Positions 1 to 9,465 of a DNA stretch of 64,000 bases are shown piece after piece. This DNA comes from an uncultured Pelagibacteraceae bacterium. GTDB lineage: Bacteria; Pseudomonadota; Alphaproteobacteria; Pelagibacterales; Pelagibacteraceae. Within the stretch, counting starts at the first letter, position 1. Every line of letters begins with the position of its first letter. The stretch is from the NCBI GenBank assembly GCA_902622545.1, contig CACNQD010000001.1, positions 186,001 to 250,000 of the forward strand, in the 5' to 3' direction. The notes under the pieces are model-generated. The model was not told where the DNA came from. It worked only from the letters and a program-made list of their open reading frames with translations, and did not search any database. The position numbers and the translations under genes were made by a program.

Positions 1-243
1 ACTTTCGTCCTTATACAAATTAATTCTTTTTATACCCCAACATTTTTTTTTAAACAGTATTTTCTGACTCTCTAAAAATTCAATACTGTCATTGGACAAT
101 CCTATTGTTCTTGAGATTGTATTTGTCAAATTCTTTGATATATTATTATCTAGATAATACAAATCCACATTAATACCTTTATTAATTAAAATTTTTGATA
201 ATACTAATGTTGTTAAATTTTTTCCTATTAAACAAATAGTCAT
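1..243 (-). CDS. UbiH/UbiF-family FAD monooxygenase-like protein, N-terminal part
   Basis: The gene runs off the left edge; 81 N-terminal residues are visible, read leftward from an ATG at 241-243. They form a beta-alpha-beta start (TICLIGKNLTTLVLSKIL) followed by SRTIGLSNDSIEFL, which resembles the 'RTTALSxxSxxxL' block of ubiquinone-biosynthesis hydroxylases of the UbiH/UbiF family. That family hydroxylates the ubiquinone ring using FAD and NADPH. The usual GxGxxG dinucleotide motif is degenerate here (GKNLTT), so FAD binding by the classical loop is doubtful. The gene is divergent from ftsK with a 59-base gap. The family call is inferred from a short stretch. Confidence 0.5.
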   Translation of the reverse strand, partial: MTICLIGKNLTTLVLSKILINKGINVDLYYLDNNISKNLTNTISRTIGLSNDSIEFLESQKILFKKKCWGIKRINLYKDES

Positions 244-302
244 AATTTTTTTAATTTTAACAACAAATATTAAATGATACAAAGTGATAAATTTGATTCT
301 TT

Positions 303-2372
303 ATGAATTTTAAAAATAATGTTGAAAAAGTTAAAGATTTTGCCTTAAGGAGATTGATTGAATTCATTGGAATTTTTATACTTTTTTTTTCGGTTCTTAT
401 ATTGGTGGCATTAATTAGCTATAGCCCTAATGATCCAAACTTTATTTATCCAAAAAACTTGGAAATTAGTAATTTTTTAGGTGTAAGAGGAAGTATTGGG
501 GCTGATTTTTTATTACAGTCGATTGGTTTAGTTTCTTATTTTTTACCTATAACATTAATCTTCTTATCAATATCAATAATTTATCAAAAAAGGTTAACAC
601 AAATTATTAACAGTTTATTTTACGTAGTTTGTTATTCTGTTACTGGAACAATTTTTCTAACACAATTTTATAACGAGGCCTTTTTTCTTGTAATAAATGG
701 AAATGGTGGTTTTGTAGGAAACTACTTTTACAATAAAATATTTTTTAAAATTGCAAATTTAAATACTGAATTTACATATTATTCTCAATTATTGCTATTC
801 CTAACATTTTTTTTAATAAGTATAAATTTTAGATTATTATGGTTTATAAGACTCGCAAAAACTTTTAAAAATAAAAAAATAATTAGTTCTATTGAAACTA
901 CAAAATTTGAGAAAAAAGATTCTATAAAAATAGATGATGTTCAAGAAACATTTTCTTTTGATAATAAGATAGAAAAAACAAATTTGAATAAAAGGATTTT
1001 TCATTTACCAAAACTCGAATTATTAGAACAGCTAAAATTAAAAAATAAAAAAAACAATATGAGAAGTGATATAAATGAGGAATTTCTTGAAAAAATACTT
1101 TTAGATTTTGGAGTTGAAGGCAAAATTAGAAAAATTAGTTCAGGACCAGTTGTTACTTTAAATGAATTTGAACCTGCGGCTGGTGTAAAAGTTTCTAAGA
1201 TAATAAACTTATCTGATGATATAGCTAGAAACACAAGTTCGGAATCTGCAAGAATATCTATTATCCCAGGCTCAAGTTCAATCGGCATTGAGTTGCCAAA
1301 TTTAGAAAGGGATAACGTTTCATTAAGAGAAATATTAAGTAGTCCTAAGTTCAATAATAAAGATTTGATTTTGCCTGTAGCGCTTGGGAAAAGTATATCT
1401 GGACAACCTGTAATCGGTGACTTGTCAACCATGCCTCATTTGCTCATTGCAGGTACGACAGGTTCGGGAAAGTCAGTATGTATAAATACAATTCTCTTAT
1501 CACTTTTATACAGACACAAACCAAATCTTTGTAAATTTATATTAATAGATCCAAAGATGCTTGAACTTTCAACTTATGAAGGAATTCCACATCTTTTATG
1601 TCCGGTGATTACCGAAGCAAAAAAAGCTGCAACAGTTTTGGGTTGGGTAGTTAAAGAAATGGAAAATAGATATAAATTAATGACAAAAGTTGGTGTAAGA
1701 AATATTGGAGGATATAATTCCAAACATAAATTAGCTATGCCTTATATTATTGTCATAGTTGATGAGATGTCAGATTTAATGTTAGTTGCAGGTAAAGAAA
1801 TTGAGAATTACATCCAAAAACTTTCGCAAATGGCTAGGGCGGCAGGAATACATATTATAATGGCTACCCAAAGACCGAGTGTTGATGTTATTACTGGTAC
1901 TATTAAAGCCAATTTTCCAACAAGAGTGTCTTTTCAAGTTTCTTCAAAAATAGATAGTAGAACTATATTAGGTGAACAAGGTGCAGAACAACTTTTGGGA
2001 AAGGGAGATATGCTGTTTATGTCATCTGCAAATAGGATAACTAGAATTCATGCTCCTTATGTATCTGAAAATGAAATTGAAAAGATTAATAATTTTTTGA
2101 GATCTCAAGGAGAACCTGAATATGTTAATGAAATATTAAATCTATCAGACGAGAATAATAAAAGTTCAGCAATTGATCAAGAAGGTGATCAACTAGATGA
2201 CTTATATGAGACTGCTTTAGAAATTGTAAAATCTGAGGGCAAGGCCTCAACATCTTTTCTGCAAAGAAAACTACAAATTGGTTATAATAGAGCAGCAAGA
2301 ATAATCGATATGATGGAAGATAAAGGCATCGTAAGCAAAGCTAATCATGTTGGCAAAAGAGAGGTTCTTTGA
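303..2372 (+). CDS. ftsK: DNA translocase FtsK
   Basis: Membrane-anchored DNA pump acting at the division septum, where it resolves and segregates the replication terminus. Hydrophobic segments in about the first 180 residues form the membrane anchor. The linker is very short (about residues 190-260), as expected for a 689-residue FtsK against more than 1,300 in E. coli. The motor has Walker A GTTGSGKS near residue 384 and Walker B IIVIVDEMSDLM near 482-493. Residues about 620-689 form the winged-helix gamma domain (ASTSFLQRKLQIGYNRAARI), which reads polar KOPS sites in characterised homologues. The stop overlaps the lolA start, so the two are probably cotranscribed. Confidence 0.97.
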   Translation: MNFKNNVEKVKDFALRRLIEFIGIFILFFSVLILVALISYSPNDPNFIYPKNLEISNFLGVRGSIGADFLLQSIGLVSYFLPITLIFLSISIIYQKRLTQIINSLFYVVCYSVTGTIFLTQFYNEAFFLVINGNGGFVGNYFYNKIFFKIANLNTEFTYYSQLLLFLTFFLISINFRLLWFIRLAKTFKNKKIISSIETTKFEKKDSIKIDDVQETFSFDNKIEKTNLNKRIFHLPKLELLEQLKLKNKKNNMRSDINEEFLEKILLDFGVEGKIRKISSGPVVTLNEFEPAAGVKVSKIINLSDDIARNTSSESARISIIPGSSSIGIELPNLERDNVSLREILSSPKFNNKDLILPVALGKSISGQPVIGDLSTMPHLLIAGTTGSGKSVCINTILLSLLYRHKPNLCKFILIDPKMLELSTYEGIPHLLCPVITEAKKAATVLGWVVKEMENRYKLMTKVGVRNIGGYNSKHKLAMPYIIVIVDEMSDLMLVAGKEIENYIQKLSQMARAAGIHIIMATQRPSVDVITGTIKANFPTRVSFQVSSKIDSRTILGEQGAEQLLGKGDMLFMSSANRITRIHAPYVSENEIEKINNFLRSQGEPEYVNEILNLSDENNKSSAIDQEGDQLDDLYETALEIVKSEGKASTSFLQRKLQIGYNRAARIIDMMEDKGIVSKANHVGKREVL

Positions 2373-2920
2373 TGAGATTCATTTTTATGTTTATATTGTT
2401 TTTTTTTTTTTTCTCTAAAGCTTATTCTGAGATTGCCCAAAATATAATAAATACCTTAGAAAAGGCTGATAATTATAATTTTAAATTTACACAAAGAATT
2501 AATGAAAAAAAAGAAACAGGTAATTGTATTTTAGTATTTAATAGAAAAATTAATTGTAAATACGATAAATCAGGTAAAATTCTTATTTCTGACGGTACAA
2601 ATCTTATTATAAAAACTGACAACTCTGATATTCCTAATTTTTATAAGTTAAAAAATACAACTTTTTACAAACTACTGGATAAACAATATTTAATCGATGA
2701 GCTTAAATCAAATGACATTAAAAGAGAAAATGGAAAAATATTTATTAATACCGTCTATCAAAACTTTTATATAAAAGTTTTTTTTGACAAAGAAAAATCA
2801 TACCTTAAAGGATGGAAAACAACAGACTTATATAATAATTCTGTATATACCGAAATAAGAATTCAAGAAATAAATAAAATTATTGACAAAAATTTATTTA
2901 AAATAAATCAGATCAATTAG
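2372..2920 (+). CDS. lolA: Outer-membrane lipoprotein carrier protein LolA
   Basis: Periplasmic chaperone that ferries lipoproteins from the LolCDE exporter to the outer membrane. A signal peptide (MRFIFMFILFFFFFSKAYS, cleavage before E) precedes a LolA-like body with NYNFKFTQRINEKKETG and a C-terminal LKGWKTTDLYNNSVYTEIRI strand. The 182-residue length is normal or slightly short for the family. I start at the ATG at 2372, which shares bases with the ftsK stop (TGATG), rather than the TTG one codon earlier. ftsK-lolA is a common neighbouring pair in proteobacteria. The 3' end meets the convergent acetyltransferase gene with a 4-base overlap. Confidence 0.85.
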   Translation: MRFIFMFILFFFFFSKAYSEIAQNIINTLEKADNYNFKFTQRINEKKETGNCILVFNRKINCKYDKSGKILISDGTNLIIKTDNSDIPNFYKLKNTTFYKLLDKQYLIDELKSNDIKRENGKIFINTVYQNFYIKVFFDKEKSYLKGWKTTDLYNNSVYTEIRIQEINKIIDKNLFKINQIN

Positions 2921-3426
2921 CTATCTAATATATTAATATTTTCTTTTCTGAATACCTTCATTCCCCTCGCTATATAGTTTTTCAATGCATTGGGATGATC
3001 TAGTGTGCAGGTATGAAGCCAAACTCTTTTAATATTTTTTTCAAAAGACTTTTTTATCGCTTCACTTAGAGCATATCCGCCGATACCCTTTCCGATATAC
3101 TCCTCAAGCAGTCCAAAATATGAAATTTCGGTTTCTTTTAACTCAGGATTATACAAAAGCTCAAAGAAACCTACTAAATCTTCTTTTTCAGTTATAAGGT
3201 AGGTATCCAAATTTTTATTTGAAATATATTTGATCCATTTCTCGTCAGACCAGCTTAATCTATCTACCCATCTGTGTTTCTTTCCAACTTGCTTGTAAAA
3301 AAATTTATTTAATTGAAAATCAGGATTGGTTTTCTTGACTAACAATCTTATTTTTTTAGTCGAATTAACTTTAAGGTTTTTTACATCTCTGATTTCTAAG
3401 AAATTTCTTTCAACATGAATCATCAT
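2917..3426 (-). CDS. GNAT-family N-acetyltransferase
   Basis: A 169-residue protein with the GNAT fold. It has a central strand EISYFGLLEEY (100-110), the acetyl-CoA pyrophosphate loop IGKGIGGYAL (111-120), and a C-terminal block HTCTLDHPNALKNYIARG (138-155) typical of small-molecule or protein acetyltransferases. The substrate cannot be told from sequence. It is the last gene of the minus-strand run with HIT and his genes: its ATG overlaps the HIT stop (GAATGATG). Two adjacent Met codons make the exact start uncertain by one residue. Confidence 0.85.
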   Translation of the reverse strand: MMIHVERNFLEIRDVKNLKVNSTKKIRLLVKKTNPDFQLNKFFYKQVGKKHRWVDRLSWSDEKWIKYISNKNLDTYLITEKEDLVGFFELLYNPELKETEISYFGLLEEYIGKGIGGYALSEAIKKSFEKNIKRVWLHTCTLDHPNALKNYIARGMKVFRKENINILDS

Positions 3427-3788
3427 TCGACCATTTTACCTACTTTTTCACCACCAAAAAGATGAAAATGTAGGTGGGGTACTTCTTGTCCACCGTTTTC
3501 ACTGATATTTGCCAAAGCTCTGTATCCTTTTCCCGTATTAGAAGAAATTTTTAATTTTTGTGCAACTGTATTTATACCTTTTACCAATCCTATAATTTCT
3601 TTTTCAGAAGCTTTGGAAGCAAAGTCATCCAAATCAATATAGTTTCCTTTAGGTATGACCAATGCGTGTATTTTTTTTTGAGGATTTATGTCGTAGAAAG
3701 ATAAGACAAATTCATCTTCGTAAATTTTTTTACAAGGAATTTCTCCTTTTAAGATTTTTGCAAAAATATTATTTTCATCATATGTCAT
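3423..3788 (-). CDS. HIT-family nucleotide-binding protein (HinT-like)
   Basis: Small histidine-triad protein of 121 residues. The family hydrolyses nucleoside phosphoramidates and related AMP conjugates. The active-site triad HLHFHLF (His105, His107, His109) is intact, preceded by the family's NGGQEVPH segment. The N-terminal NIFAKILKGEIPCKKIYED block is also characteristic. It sits next to the his genes, as HIT proteins often do in alphaproteobacteria. Its start overlaps the end of the preceding small membrane-protein gene by 4 bases, which indicates translational coupling. Confidence 0.92.
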   Translation of the reverse strand: MTYDENNIFAKILKGEIPCKKIYEDEFVLSFYDINPQKKIHALVIPKGNYIDLDDFASKASEKEIIGLVKGINTVAQKLKISSNTGKGYRALANISENGGQEVPHLHFHLFGGEKVGKMVE

Positions 3789-4129
3789 TGTAGAACTTCA
3801 AGTTTATCTATCACTTTCACAATCTTTTTTCCTGTTAAAACTGCATTTAACCTGGCGCATTCATAAATTGCATTTGAATTTTGTTCTGCGATTGTCTTGA
3901 GCTCCGTGCATTTTGAACCACTATCCATATATAAATGTTCGATCATTTTTGGAGGATCTCCCAAATACATAAGCAACCCCACAACTTCTTTTTGCTTTTC
4001 AATACCTGCGACCTCTTCAATTTCTGCCATTTTATTTGATGTGCCTATCTCAAAATTTTTAAAAGCTACAAAACTCTTATAACCAATAAAAGCTATGATT
4101 AAAAAAAATATTATTTTTATCTTACCCAT
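3785..4129 (-). CDS. Small membrane-anchored protein of unknown function
   Basis: I do not recognise this 114-residue protein. It has one N-terminal hydrophobic segment (about residues 5-22, KIIFFLIIAFIGYKSFVAF), which may be an uncleaved anchor or signal, then a soluble helical domain with two cysteines (Cys74, Cys91) that could pair in the periplasm. It lies between hisE and the HIT gene and overlaps the HIT start by 4 bases, so it is cotranscribed with the his genes. Nothing in it suggests a role in histidine synthesis. Confidence 0.75.
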   Translation of the reverse strand: MGKIKIIFFLIIAFIGYKSFVAFKNFEIGTSNKMAEIEEVAGIEKQKEVVGLLMYLGDPPKMIEHLYMDSGSKCTELKTIAEQNSNAIYECARLNAVLTGKKIVKVIDKLEVLQ

Positions 4130-4133
4130 AAGT

Positions 4134-4406
4134 TTACTTTTTTCTTTTTTCTAACTCTACCATTATATCCTCAATTTTTATATTATTTGACTCTAAATAA
4201 ATTATTAAATGATAAAATACATCTGCAGCCTCGTGAATTTTATTGCTATTTTGCTCAACTGATTGAATAAGCTCATCAATCTCCTCTAGCACTTTTTCTT
4301 TAATTAAATTTTTGTCTTTTAATAACTTATTTGTATATGAACCGTCTTTAGGTTTTTCTTTTCTTTGTCTTGCGAGACTTATTAGATCCTCTAACACATT
4401 GAGCAT
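4134..4406 (-). CDS. hisE: Phosphoribosyl-ATP pyrophosphatase HisE
   Basis: Second step of histidine biosynthesis: hydrolysis of PR-ATP to PR-AMP and pyrophosphate. The 90-residue, all-helical, MazG-like protein carries the metal-binding acidic motif EEIDEL (about 41-46) and HEAADVFYHLIIYL (58-71), in which Glu59 and Asp62 correspond to metal ligands. It is a stand-alone HisE, not fused to HisI. It follows hisF with a 1-base gap. Confidence 0.93.
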   Translation of the reverse strand: MLNVLEDLISLARQRKEKPKDGSYTNKLLKDKNLIKEKVLEEIDELIQSVEQNSNKIHEAADVFYHLIIYLESNNIKIEDIMVELEKRKK

Positions 4407-4407
4407 C

Positions 4408-5163
4408 TTAAATTCTAACAGGAATTCCTTTTGAATCCAAATATTCCTTTGCTTCTTTTATAGAGTATTTTCCATAATGAAATATTGAAGCAGCAAGGAC
4501 GGCACTTGCTTTACCTAATTTAATTCCTTCAACCAAATGATCTAAATTTCCAACTCCTCCAGATGCAATCACTGGTATATTTACCTTAGACGATATTTTT
4601 GACATTAATTCAATGTCATAACCAACTTGAGTGCCATCTCTATCCATAGAAGTGACTAATAATTCTCCTGCACCGCACTCTTCCATTTTTTTTGCATATT
4701 CTATAGCATCTATGCTGGTGTTGTTTCTTCCACCATGTGTGAATATTTCCCAATTTTTTCCATTTTGTTTAGCATCTATTGCAACTACAATGCATTGTGA
4801 TCCAAATTTTTTTGAACTATCGATAACCACTTTAGAATTTTGAACGGCTGCTGTATTAATTGATACTTTATCAGCACCGCAGTTAAGTAGCTTATTAATA
4901 TCTTCTATACTTCTTATTCCACCACCAACAGTTAAAGGAACAAAACATTTCTTGGAAGTTTTTTCCACTACTTCATATATTGTGTCTCTGTTTTCATTTG
5001 AAGCTGTAATATCCAAAAAACAAATTTCATCTGCTCCACCATCACTATAGATTTTTGCTTGTTCGACTGGATCACCTGCGTCCTTTAAATCGACAAAGTT
5101 AATACCTTTTACAACACGTCCATTCTTTACATCTAAACAAGGTATAATTCGATTTTTAAGCAT
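4408..5163 (-). CDS. hisF: Imidazole glycerol phosphate synthase, cyclase subunit HisF
   Basis: Combines PRFAR with ammonia from HisH to give imidazole glycerol phosphate and AICAR. It is a 251-residue TIM barrel with both catalytic aspartates in the canonical positions, Asp11 ([11 protein letters not shown]) and Asp130 ([10 protein letters not shown]). Phosphate-binding loops VGGGIRS and VIASGGVGN are present. The start overlaps the end of hisA by 8 bases, so translation is probably coupled. HisF partners the hisH product two genes upstream. Confidence 0.97.
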   Translation of the reverse strand: MLKNRIIPCLDVKNGRVVKGINFVDLKDAGDPVEQAKIYSDGGADEICFLDITASNENRDTIYEVVEKTSKKCFVPLTVGGGIRSIEDINKLLNCGADKVSINTAAVQNSKVVIDSSKKFGSQCIVVAIDAKQNGKNWEIFTHGGRNNTSIDAIEYAKKMEECGAGELLVTSMDRDGTQVGYDIELMSKISSKVNIPVIASGGVGNLDHLVEGIKLGKASAVLAASIFHYGKYSIKEAKEYLDSKGIPVRI

Positions 5164-5872
5164 CTTCTTTAACTAACTCTTCCAGTTTAATATCGCCATC
5201 ATAAATAGCTTTACCCACTATTATACCCTCAATATTCTCCATGTATCTTGCTTTTATGACATCATTAATTGATGAAACCCCGCCCGAAATTATAACTGGA
5301 CAATTAGAAATACTTGCAACTTTTGATGTTTCATCAAAATTTGGGCTTTCTTTAGTTCCATCTCTATCAATATCTGTAAAAATTAATCTACTCACGCCAT
5401 AATCATTTACTTCTTTTAAAAATTCTAATGTAGTTTTATTTGAGCTTTCTTTCCACCCGGACACTGAAAGTTTTCCGTTCTTGGCATCTAAACCAAGAGC
5501 AATCTTTCCAGGAAATTTCAAGCACGCATCTTTTAAAAAATCTTTGTTTTTAATTGCAGCGCTTCCTAAAATTACTTTCTCAACACCAGCATCAATATAT
5601 TTTTTTATACTCTCAAAATTTCTAATGCCTCCGCCTATCTCTACCTTAAGATTAGACTTTTTTACTATTTCATGAATAATATCAACGTTAACAGTTTCTC
5701 CGGTTAGGGCTCCATCCAAATCGACAATGTGTAGATTTTTAAATCCATGACCTTTATAGGTGTTTGCTTGATCAACAGGAGAATTTTTGTACTCCGTTTT
5801 ATTGTCAAAATCACCCTTAACTAAGCGTACACATTTTTTACCTTTAATATCTATAGCTGGAAATATTTTCAT
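5156..5872 (-). CDS. hisA: ProFAR isomerase HisA
   Basis: Catalyses the Amadori rearrangement of ProFAR to PRFAR in histidine synthesis. The 238-residue TIM barrel is homologous to HisF. The general acid/base aspartates are present: Asp8 ([10 protein letters not shown]) and Asp129 ([10 protein letters not shown]). Phosphate loops EIGGGIRN and IISGGVSS are intact. It starts directly after the hisH stop (0-base gap) and overlaps hisF by 8 bases. Confidence 0.97.
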   Translation of the reverse strand: MKIFPAIDIKGKKCVRLVKGDFDNKTEYKNSPVDQANTYKGHGFKNLHIVDLDGALTGETVNVDIIHEIVKKSNLKVEIGGGIRNFESIKKYIDAGVEKVILGSAAIKNKDFLKDACLKFPGKIALGLDAKNGKLSVSGWKESSNKTTLEFLKEVNDYGVSRLIFTDIDRDGTKESPNFDETSKVASISNCPVIISGGVSSINDVIKARYMENIEGIIVGKAIYDGDIKLEELVKEDA

Positions 5873-6499
5873 CTATAAATTTATAAAATTATCTATTACT
5901 TTCAATCCGATTTTATCACTTTTTTCTGGGTGAAATTGAGTCCCAAAAATGTTTTCTATTTCTACAGCACAGACATGGTTTGAAGAATAATTAGTTGTTG
6001 CTAAAATAGCATTTTTATCATTGGGCACAAACTCGTAACTATGTACAAAGTACATGTGAGATTTATCTTTTATATCCTTTAAAATTTTACTGTCCTTCAT
6101 GATGTTAATTTCATTCCAACCTATGTGGGGTAATTTGTATTTTCCTTTTTGGTTATCTATCTTTGTAACTTTTCCAGGTATCCACCCTAATCCTTTTGTT
6201 TCTGTTTCCTCGTATCCAACATCCGCAAACATTTGCAACCCAACACAAATTCCTAAAAGGGGTTTTTTATTTTTTATTGCGAAATCATTTAAAGTCTCAA
6301 CAAGACCATTAATTGTATTTAAAGCATCGATACAACTCTTAAATGAACCTTGGCCTGGTAAGACGACCTTGTCGCTCGATTTAATTTTATTAAGATCAGA
6401 AGTCACTTCAATTTTAACTTTATTTTGTGCTACTTCTTTAAATGAGTTTATGACGGAACTTATGTTCCCTGATTTGTAATCAACAATTGTTACGTTCAT
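5873..6499 (-). CDS. hisH: Imidazole glycerol phosphate synthase, glutaminase subunit HisH
   Basis: Class I glutamine amidotransferase that feeds ammonia to HisF. The catalytic triad is visible: nucleophile Cys85 in LLGICVGLQM, and His190 and Glu192 in GTQFHPEKS. The oxyanion strand region LPGQGSFKSC is also present. Length is 208 residues, normal for the family. It is the second gene of the hisB-H-A-F-E run. Confidence 0.97.
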   Translation of the reverse strand: MNVTIVDYKSGNISSVINSFKEVAQNKVKIEVTSDLNKIKSSDKVVLPGQGSFKSCIDALNTINGLVETLNDFAIKNKKPLLGICVGLQMFADVGYEETETKGLGWIPGKVTKIDNQKGKYKLPHIGWNEINIMKDSKILKDIKDKSHMYFVHSYEFVPNDKNAILATTNYSSNHVCAVEIENIFGTQFHPEKSDKIGLKVIDNFINL

Positions 6500-6505
6500 T
6501 AATTC

Positions 6506-7096
6506 TTATAAAGAACCTTTAGTCGATGGTATTACGTTCTTATTTCGTGGATCAATCTCAAGTGCGCTTCTTAAAGATCTTGCTAATCCTTTAAAACAAG
6601 ATTCAACTTTGTGATGACTATTATCGCCATATAAATTCTCTATGTGTAATGTTATTCCTGCTGCTTGTGAAAATGCTTGGAACCACTCTTTAAATAATTC
6701 AGTATCCATTTCGCCAAGTTTTTCTACCTTTAAATCAACTTTCCAAATTAAGTACGGTCTATTCGAAACATCTAGGGCAACTCTTGTTAAAGTTTCATCC
6801 ATTGGGATCATTGCGTGAGCATATCTTTTTATGCCTACAAATTTTTTTGATGCTTTTTTTAAACATTCACCAATTGCAATCCCTGTATCTTCAGTTGTGT
6901 GGTGAAGATCAATATGTGTATCGCCTTTGGCTTTTACTTTTAAATCGATTGAAGAGTGTTTTGATAATTGTTCTAACATGTGGTCTAAAAAACCAATACC
7001 AGTGTCTATTTTAAACTTGCCTTTCCCATCGATATTTATAGCTACATCAATTTTGGTTTCCTTAGTTTTTCGACTTATTTCTGCTTTTCGCTTCAT
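6506..7096 (-). CDS. hisB: Imidazoleglycerol-phosphate dehydratase HisB (monofunctional)
   Basis: Dehydrates imidazole glycerol phosphate to imidazole acetol phosphate. The 196-residue protein has only the dehydratase domain and no HisN phosphatase fusion. The Mn-binding histidine motifs are intact: [13 protein letters not shown] (36-48), [12 protein letters not shown] (61-72) and [17 protein letters not shown] (157-173). It is the first gene of the his operon and is divergent from hslV. The 90-base gap must hold both promoters. Confidence 0.97.
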   Translation of the reverse strand: MKRKAEISRKTKETKIDVAINIDGKGKFKIDTGIGFLDHMLEQLSKHSSIDLKVKAKGDTHIDLHHTTEDTGIAIGECLKKASKKFVGIKRYAHAMIPMDETLTRVALDVSNRPYLIWKVDLKVEKLGEMDTELFKEWFQAFSQAAGITLHIENLYGDNSHHKVESCFKGLARSLRSALEIDPRNKNVIPSTKGSL

Positions 7097-7151
7097 ATTA
7101 AGTTAGATATATATGCATTATCTATTGATATCAATAACAGTTAATTTAGCA

Positions 7152-7180
7152 CTTGAACATTTAAAATTAATATCCATTTA
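7152..7180 (+). promoter_or_regulatory. Candidate heat-shock (sigma-32) promoter of hslVU
   Basis: CTTGAA at 7152-7157 and CCATTTA at 7174-7180, separated by 16 bases, fit the RpoH pattern (CTTGAA, then C-Y-x-A-T-x-T-like). The -10 box ends only 6 bases before the hslV ATG, so the transcript would be almost leaderless. The match is by eye in AT-rich DNA and could be chance, but hslVU is a classic heat-shock operon. Confidence 0.35.
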
Positions 7181-7186
7181 ACTGAA

Positions 7187-7702
7187 ATGACAACGATAGT
7201 ACTTGTAAGAAAAAATAATGACGTAGTTGTGGCAAGCGATGGTCAAGTAAGTATGGGAAATACAGTGATCAAAAGTAATGCAAATAAAGTTCGTAAAATT
7301 GAGAAAAGAAATGTGATCGCCGGATTTGCTGGATCAACAGCTGATGCATTAACTTTATTTGAAAGATTAGAGGCTAAACTAGAAAAGCATGCAGGAAATT
7401 TAACAAGAGCTGCTGTTGAATTGGCCAAAGATTGGAGAACAGATAAATACTTAAGAAGATTAGAAGCTCTTATGGCGATTGGAGATAAAGAAAAAAGTTT
7501 TATTATTTCAGGTACTGGAGATGTTTTAGAGCCCGAGGGAGATGTCATTGGAATAGGTTCAGGTGGAAATTATGCTTTAGCTGCTGCAAAAGTATTAATG
7601 GATACAGAATTAAAAGCAGAAGATGTTGCAAAAAAAGCAATAAAAGTCGCAGCTGATATATGTGTATTTACAAATAACAATATAAGAGTTGAAAAAATAT
7701 AA
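7187..7702 (+). CDS. hslV: ATP-dependent protease proteolytic subunit HslV
   Basis: Threonine peptidase of the HslUV (ClpYQ) cytosolic protease. Start Met1 is followed directly by Thr2-Thr3 ([11 protein letters not shown]); removal of Met would expose the catalytic N-terminal Thr, so no longer propeptide is present. [12 protein letters not shown] and [12 protein letters not shown] are family blocks. At 171 residues it is typical. Its stop overlaps the hslU start by one base (TAATG). Confidence 0.97.
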   Translation: MTTIVLVRKNNDVVVASDGQVSMGNTVIKSNANKVRKIEKRNVIAGFAGSTADALTLFERLEAKLEKHAGNLTRAAVELAKDWRTDKYLRRLEALMAIGDKEKSFIISGTGDVLEPEGDVIGIGSGGNYALAAAKVLMDTELKAEDVAKKAIKVAADICVFTNNNIRVEKI

Positions 7703-9066
7703 TGGAGAAATCTAACGTAAAAACATTCCCAAAAAAAACTGAAGAAAAAAAACAAAATCATATTGACTCATTGTCGCCAAGAGAAATTGTGTCTGAATTA
7801 GATAGATACGTTGTTGGTCAAAATAAAGCTAAAAGGGCTGTTGCTATAGCATTAAGAAACAGATGGAGAAGACAAGCTTTAACAGGTGATATGCGTGACG
7901 AAGTGCTCCCTAAAAACATTTTAATGATCGGCCCAACTGGTGTTGGAAAAACAGAAATATCTAGAAGATTGTCAAAATTAGCTGAAGCGCCTTTTGTAAA
8001 AGTTGAAGCTACAAGATTTACTGAAGTCGGATATGTTGGAAGAGACGTTGAACAAATTATAAGAGACTTACTTGAAATAGCTATTGCAATGGAAAAGGTC
8101 AAAAAAAGAAAAGAGGTTCATGCAAAAGCACAAAAATTAGCAGAGGAAAGAGTATTGGATGCCTTAGTTGGAAATAAAGCATCTGTTGCAACAAGAGAAA
8201 GTTTTAGAAAAAGACTGAGAGATGGTGACTTAGATGATAATGAAATAGAAATTGCAACTAACGAGTCAAATAATATGCCAAGTTTTGAAATTCCAGGAAT
8301 GCCAGGCGCAAACATTGGAATGATAAATATTGGTGACATGTTAGGTAAATCGATGGGTGGTAAGATAAAAAAGAAAAAAATGACTGTTAAAGAGTCTCAC
8401 GAAATATTGCTTAATGAAGAAGCAGATAAACTAATTGAGCAAGACAAAATAATAAAATCAGCAAAGAATGTTACAGAGAACAATGGCATAGTTTTCTTAG
8501 ATGAAATAGACAAAATCTCAGGGAGAACAGATAGGGTTGGTGGTGATGTTTCAAGAGAAGGTGTTCAAAGAGACCTACTTCCATTGATCGAGGGTACTAC
8601 AGTAAGCACAAAATATGGACCTGTAAAAACTGATCATATCTTGTTCATAGCATCTGGAGCTTTTCAATTAGCAAAACCATCAGATTTATTGCCTGAACTT
8701 CAAGGTAGATTACCCATAAGAGTAGAATTAGATGCACTTACGAGTGATGATTTTAAAAGAATTTTAAAAGAGCCTGATAACAGTTTAATCAAACAATACA
8801 AAGCTTTACTTAAGACAGAAAATGTTGACCTAGAATTTTCAGAAGATGGTATTGAGACAATTGCTAATCTTGCAACAGAAGTTAATTCATCTGTAGAAAA
8901 TATTGGTGCAAGAAGACTTCATACAATAATCGAAAGAATTCTTGATGAAATTAGTTTCACAGCAACAGACAGATCTGGAGAAAAAATTATAATAGACTCT
9001 AAATACGTTAAAGAGAATCTTGGACAGCTAGTTAAAGATAACGATTTATCGAAGTTTATCTTATAA
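7702..9066 (+). CDS. hslU: HslUV protease ATPase subunit HslU
   Basis: AAA+ unfoldase that feeds substrates into HslV. Walker A GPTGVGKT is at residues 77-84, the substrate-gripping pore loop GYVG at 110-113, and Walker [11 protein letters not shown] near 262-271. Sensor and arginine-finger regions follow ([23 protein letters not shown]). The C-terminus DLSKFIL is the tail that docks into HslV. The I domain between about 115 and 240 is somewhat shorter than in E. coli HslU but otherwise recognisable. The 3' end overlaps the convergent Smr gene by 6 bases. Confidence 0.98.
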   Translation: MEKSNVKTFPKKTEEKKQNHIDSLSPREIVSELDRYVVGQNKAKRAVAIALRNRWRRQALTGDMRDEVLPKNILMIGPTGVGKTEISRRLSKLAEAPFVKVEATRFTEVGYVGRDVEQIIRDLLEIAIAMEKVKKRKEVHAKAQKLAEERVLDALVGNKASVATRESFRKRLRDGDLDDNEIEIATNESNNMPSFEIPGMPGANIGMINIGDMLGKSMGGKIKKKKMTVKESHEILLNEEADKLIEQDKIIKSAKNVTENNGIVFLDEIDKISGRTDRVGGDVSREGVQRDLLPLIEGTTVSTKYGPVKTDHILFIASGAFQLAKPSDLLPELQGRLPIRVELDALTSDDFKRILKEPDNSLIKQYKALLKTENVDLEFSEDGIETIANLATEVNSSVENIGARRLHTIIERILDEISFTATDRSGEKIIIDSKYVKENLGQLVKDNDLSKFIL

Positions 9067-9465
9067 TTTTAAGAAAATCGAAAAAAAACCTGAATTTTTA
9101 TTATCCACCTGATCATCAATTTTTTTAATAATTTTCATTAAATCACTATTTGATTTAATAAATTCAGGCACTGAATATTTTAAAATACCTAAGTCTTTTG
9201 ATTGATAAGGATTTTGATCAACTTTTGACCTTAATCCTTTACCTGTGATAATATTTAATTTTAATATTTTTTTTTCAAAACATTCAGTAATAAATTTTTC
9301 TACTTTACTGTTGGCTTGGTCTAGAGAAAATCCATGAAGATCTATTGTCGCTTCTTCCTTAAATTTTGTTTGTTTTATAACATTATCTTTGTTGTGAATT
9401 TTTTCGTTACTTTCTAGGAAGTTTTTCCAATCTTTTAAATCTTTATTAGATGGTTTTTTATTCAA
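9061..9465 (-). CDS. Smr-domain protein
   Basis: A 134-residue protein with a small MutS-related (Smr) domain. It has [13 protein letters not shown] (39-51) carrying the LDLHG motif and [10 protein letters not shown] (71-80) carrying TGKG. Smr domains are nicking or RNA-cleaving endonucleases in characterised proteins; the target here is unknown. In alphaproteobacteria a stand-alone Smr gene commonly sits next to the Tim44-like gene and hslU, as here. It follows the Tim44-like gene immediately (0-base gap). Confidence 0.88.
   Translation of the reverse strand: MNKKPSNKDLKDWKNFLESNEKIHNKDNVIKQTKFKEEATIDLHGFSLDQANSKVEKFITECFEKKILKLNIITGKGLRSKVDQNPYQSKDLGILKYSVPEFIKSNSDLMKIIKKIDDQVDNKNSGFFSIFLKL

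Noticed and set aside
7243..7548. Long open frame antisense to hslV, and similar antisense frames opposite dnaK, hslU, mnmE and hisF
   Set aside because: They lie wholly inside well-supported genes, have no family features, and arise from the codon bias of the sense gene.
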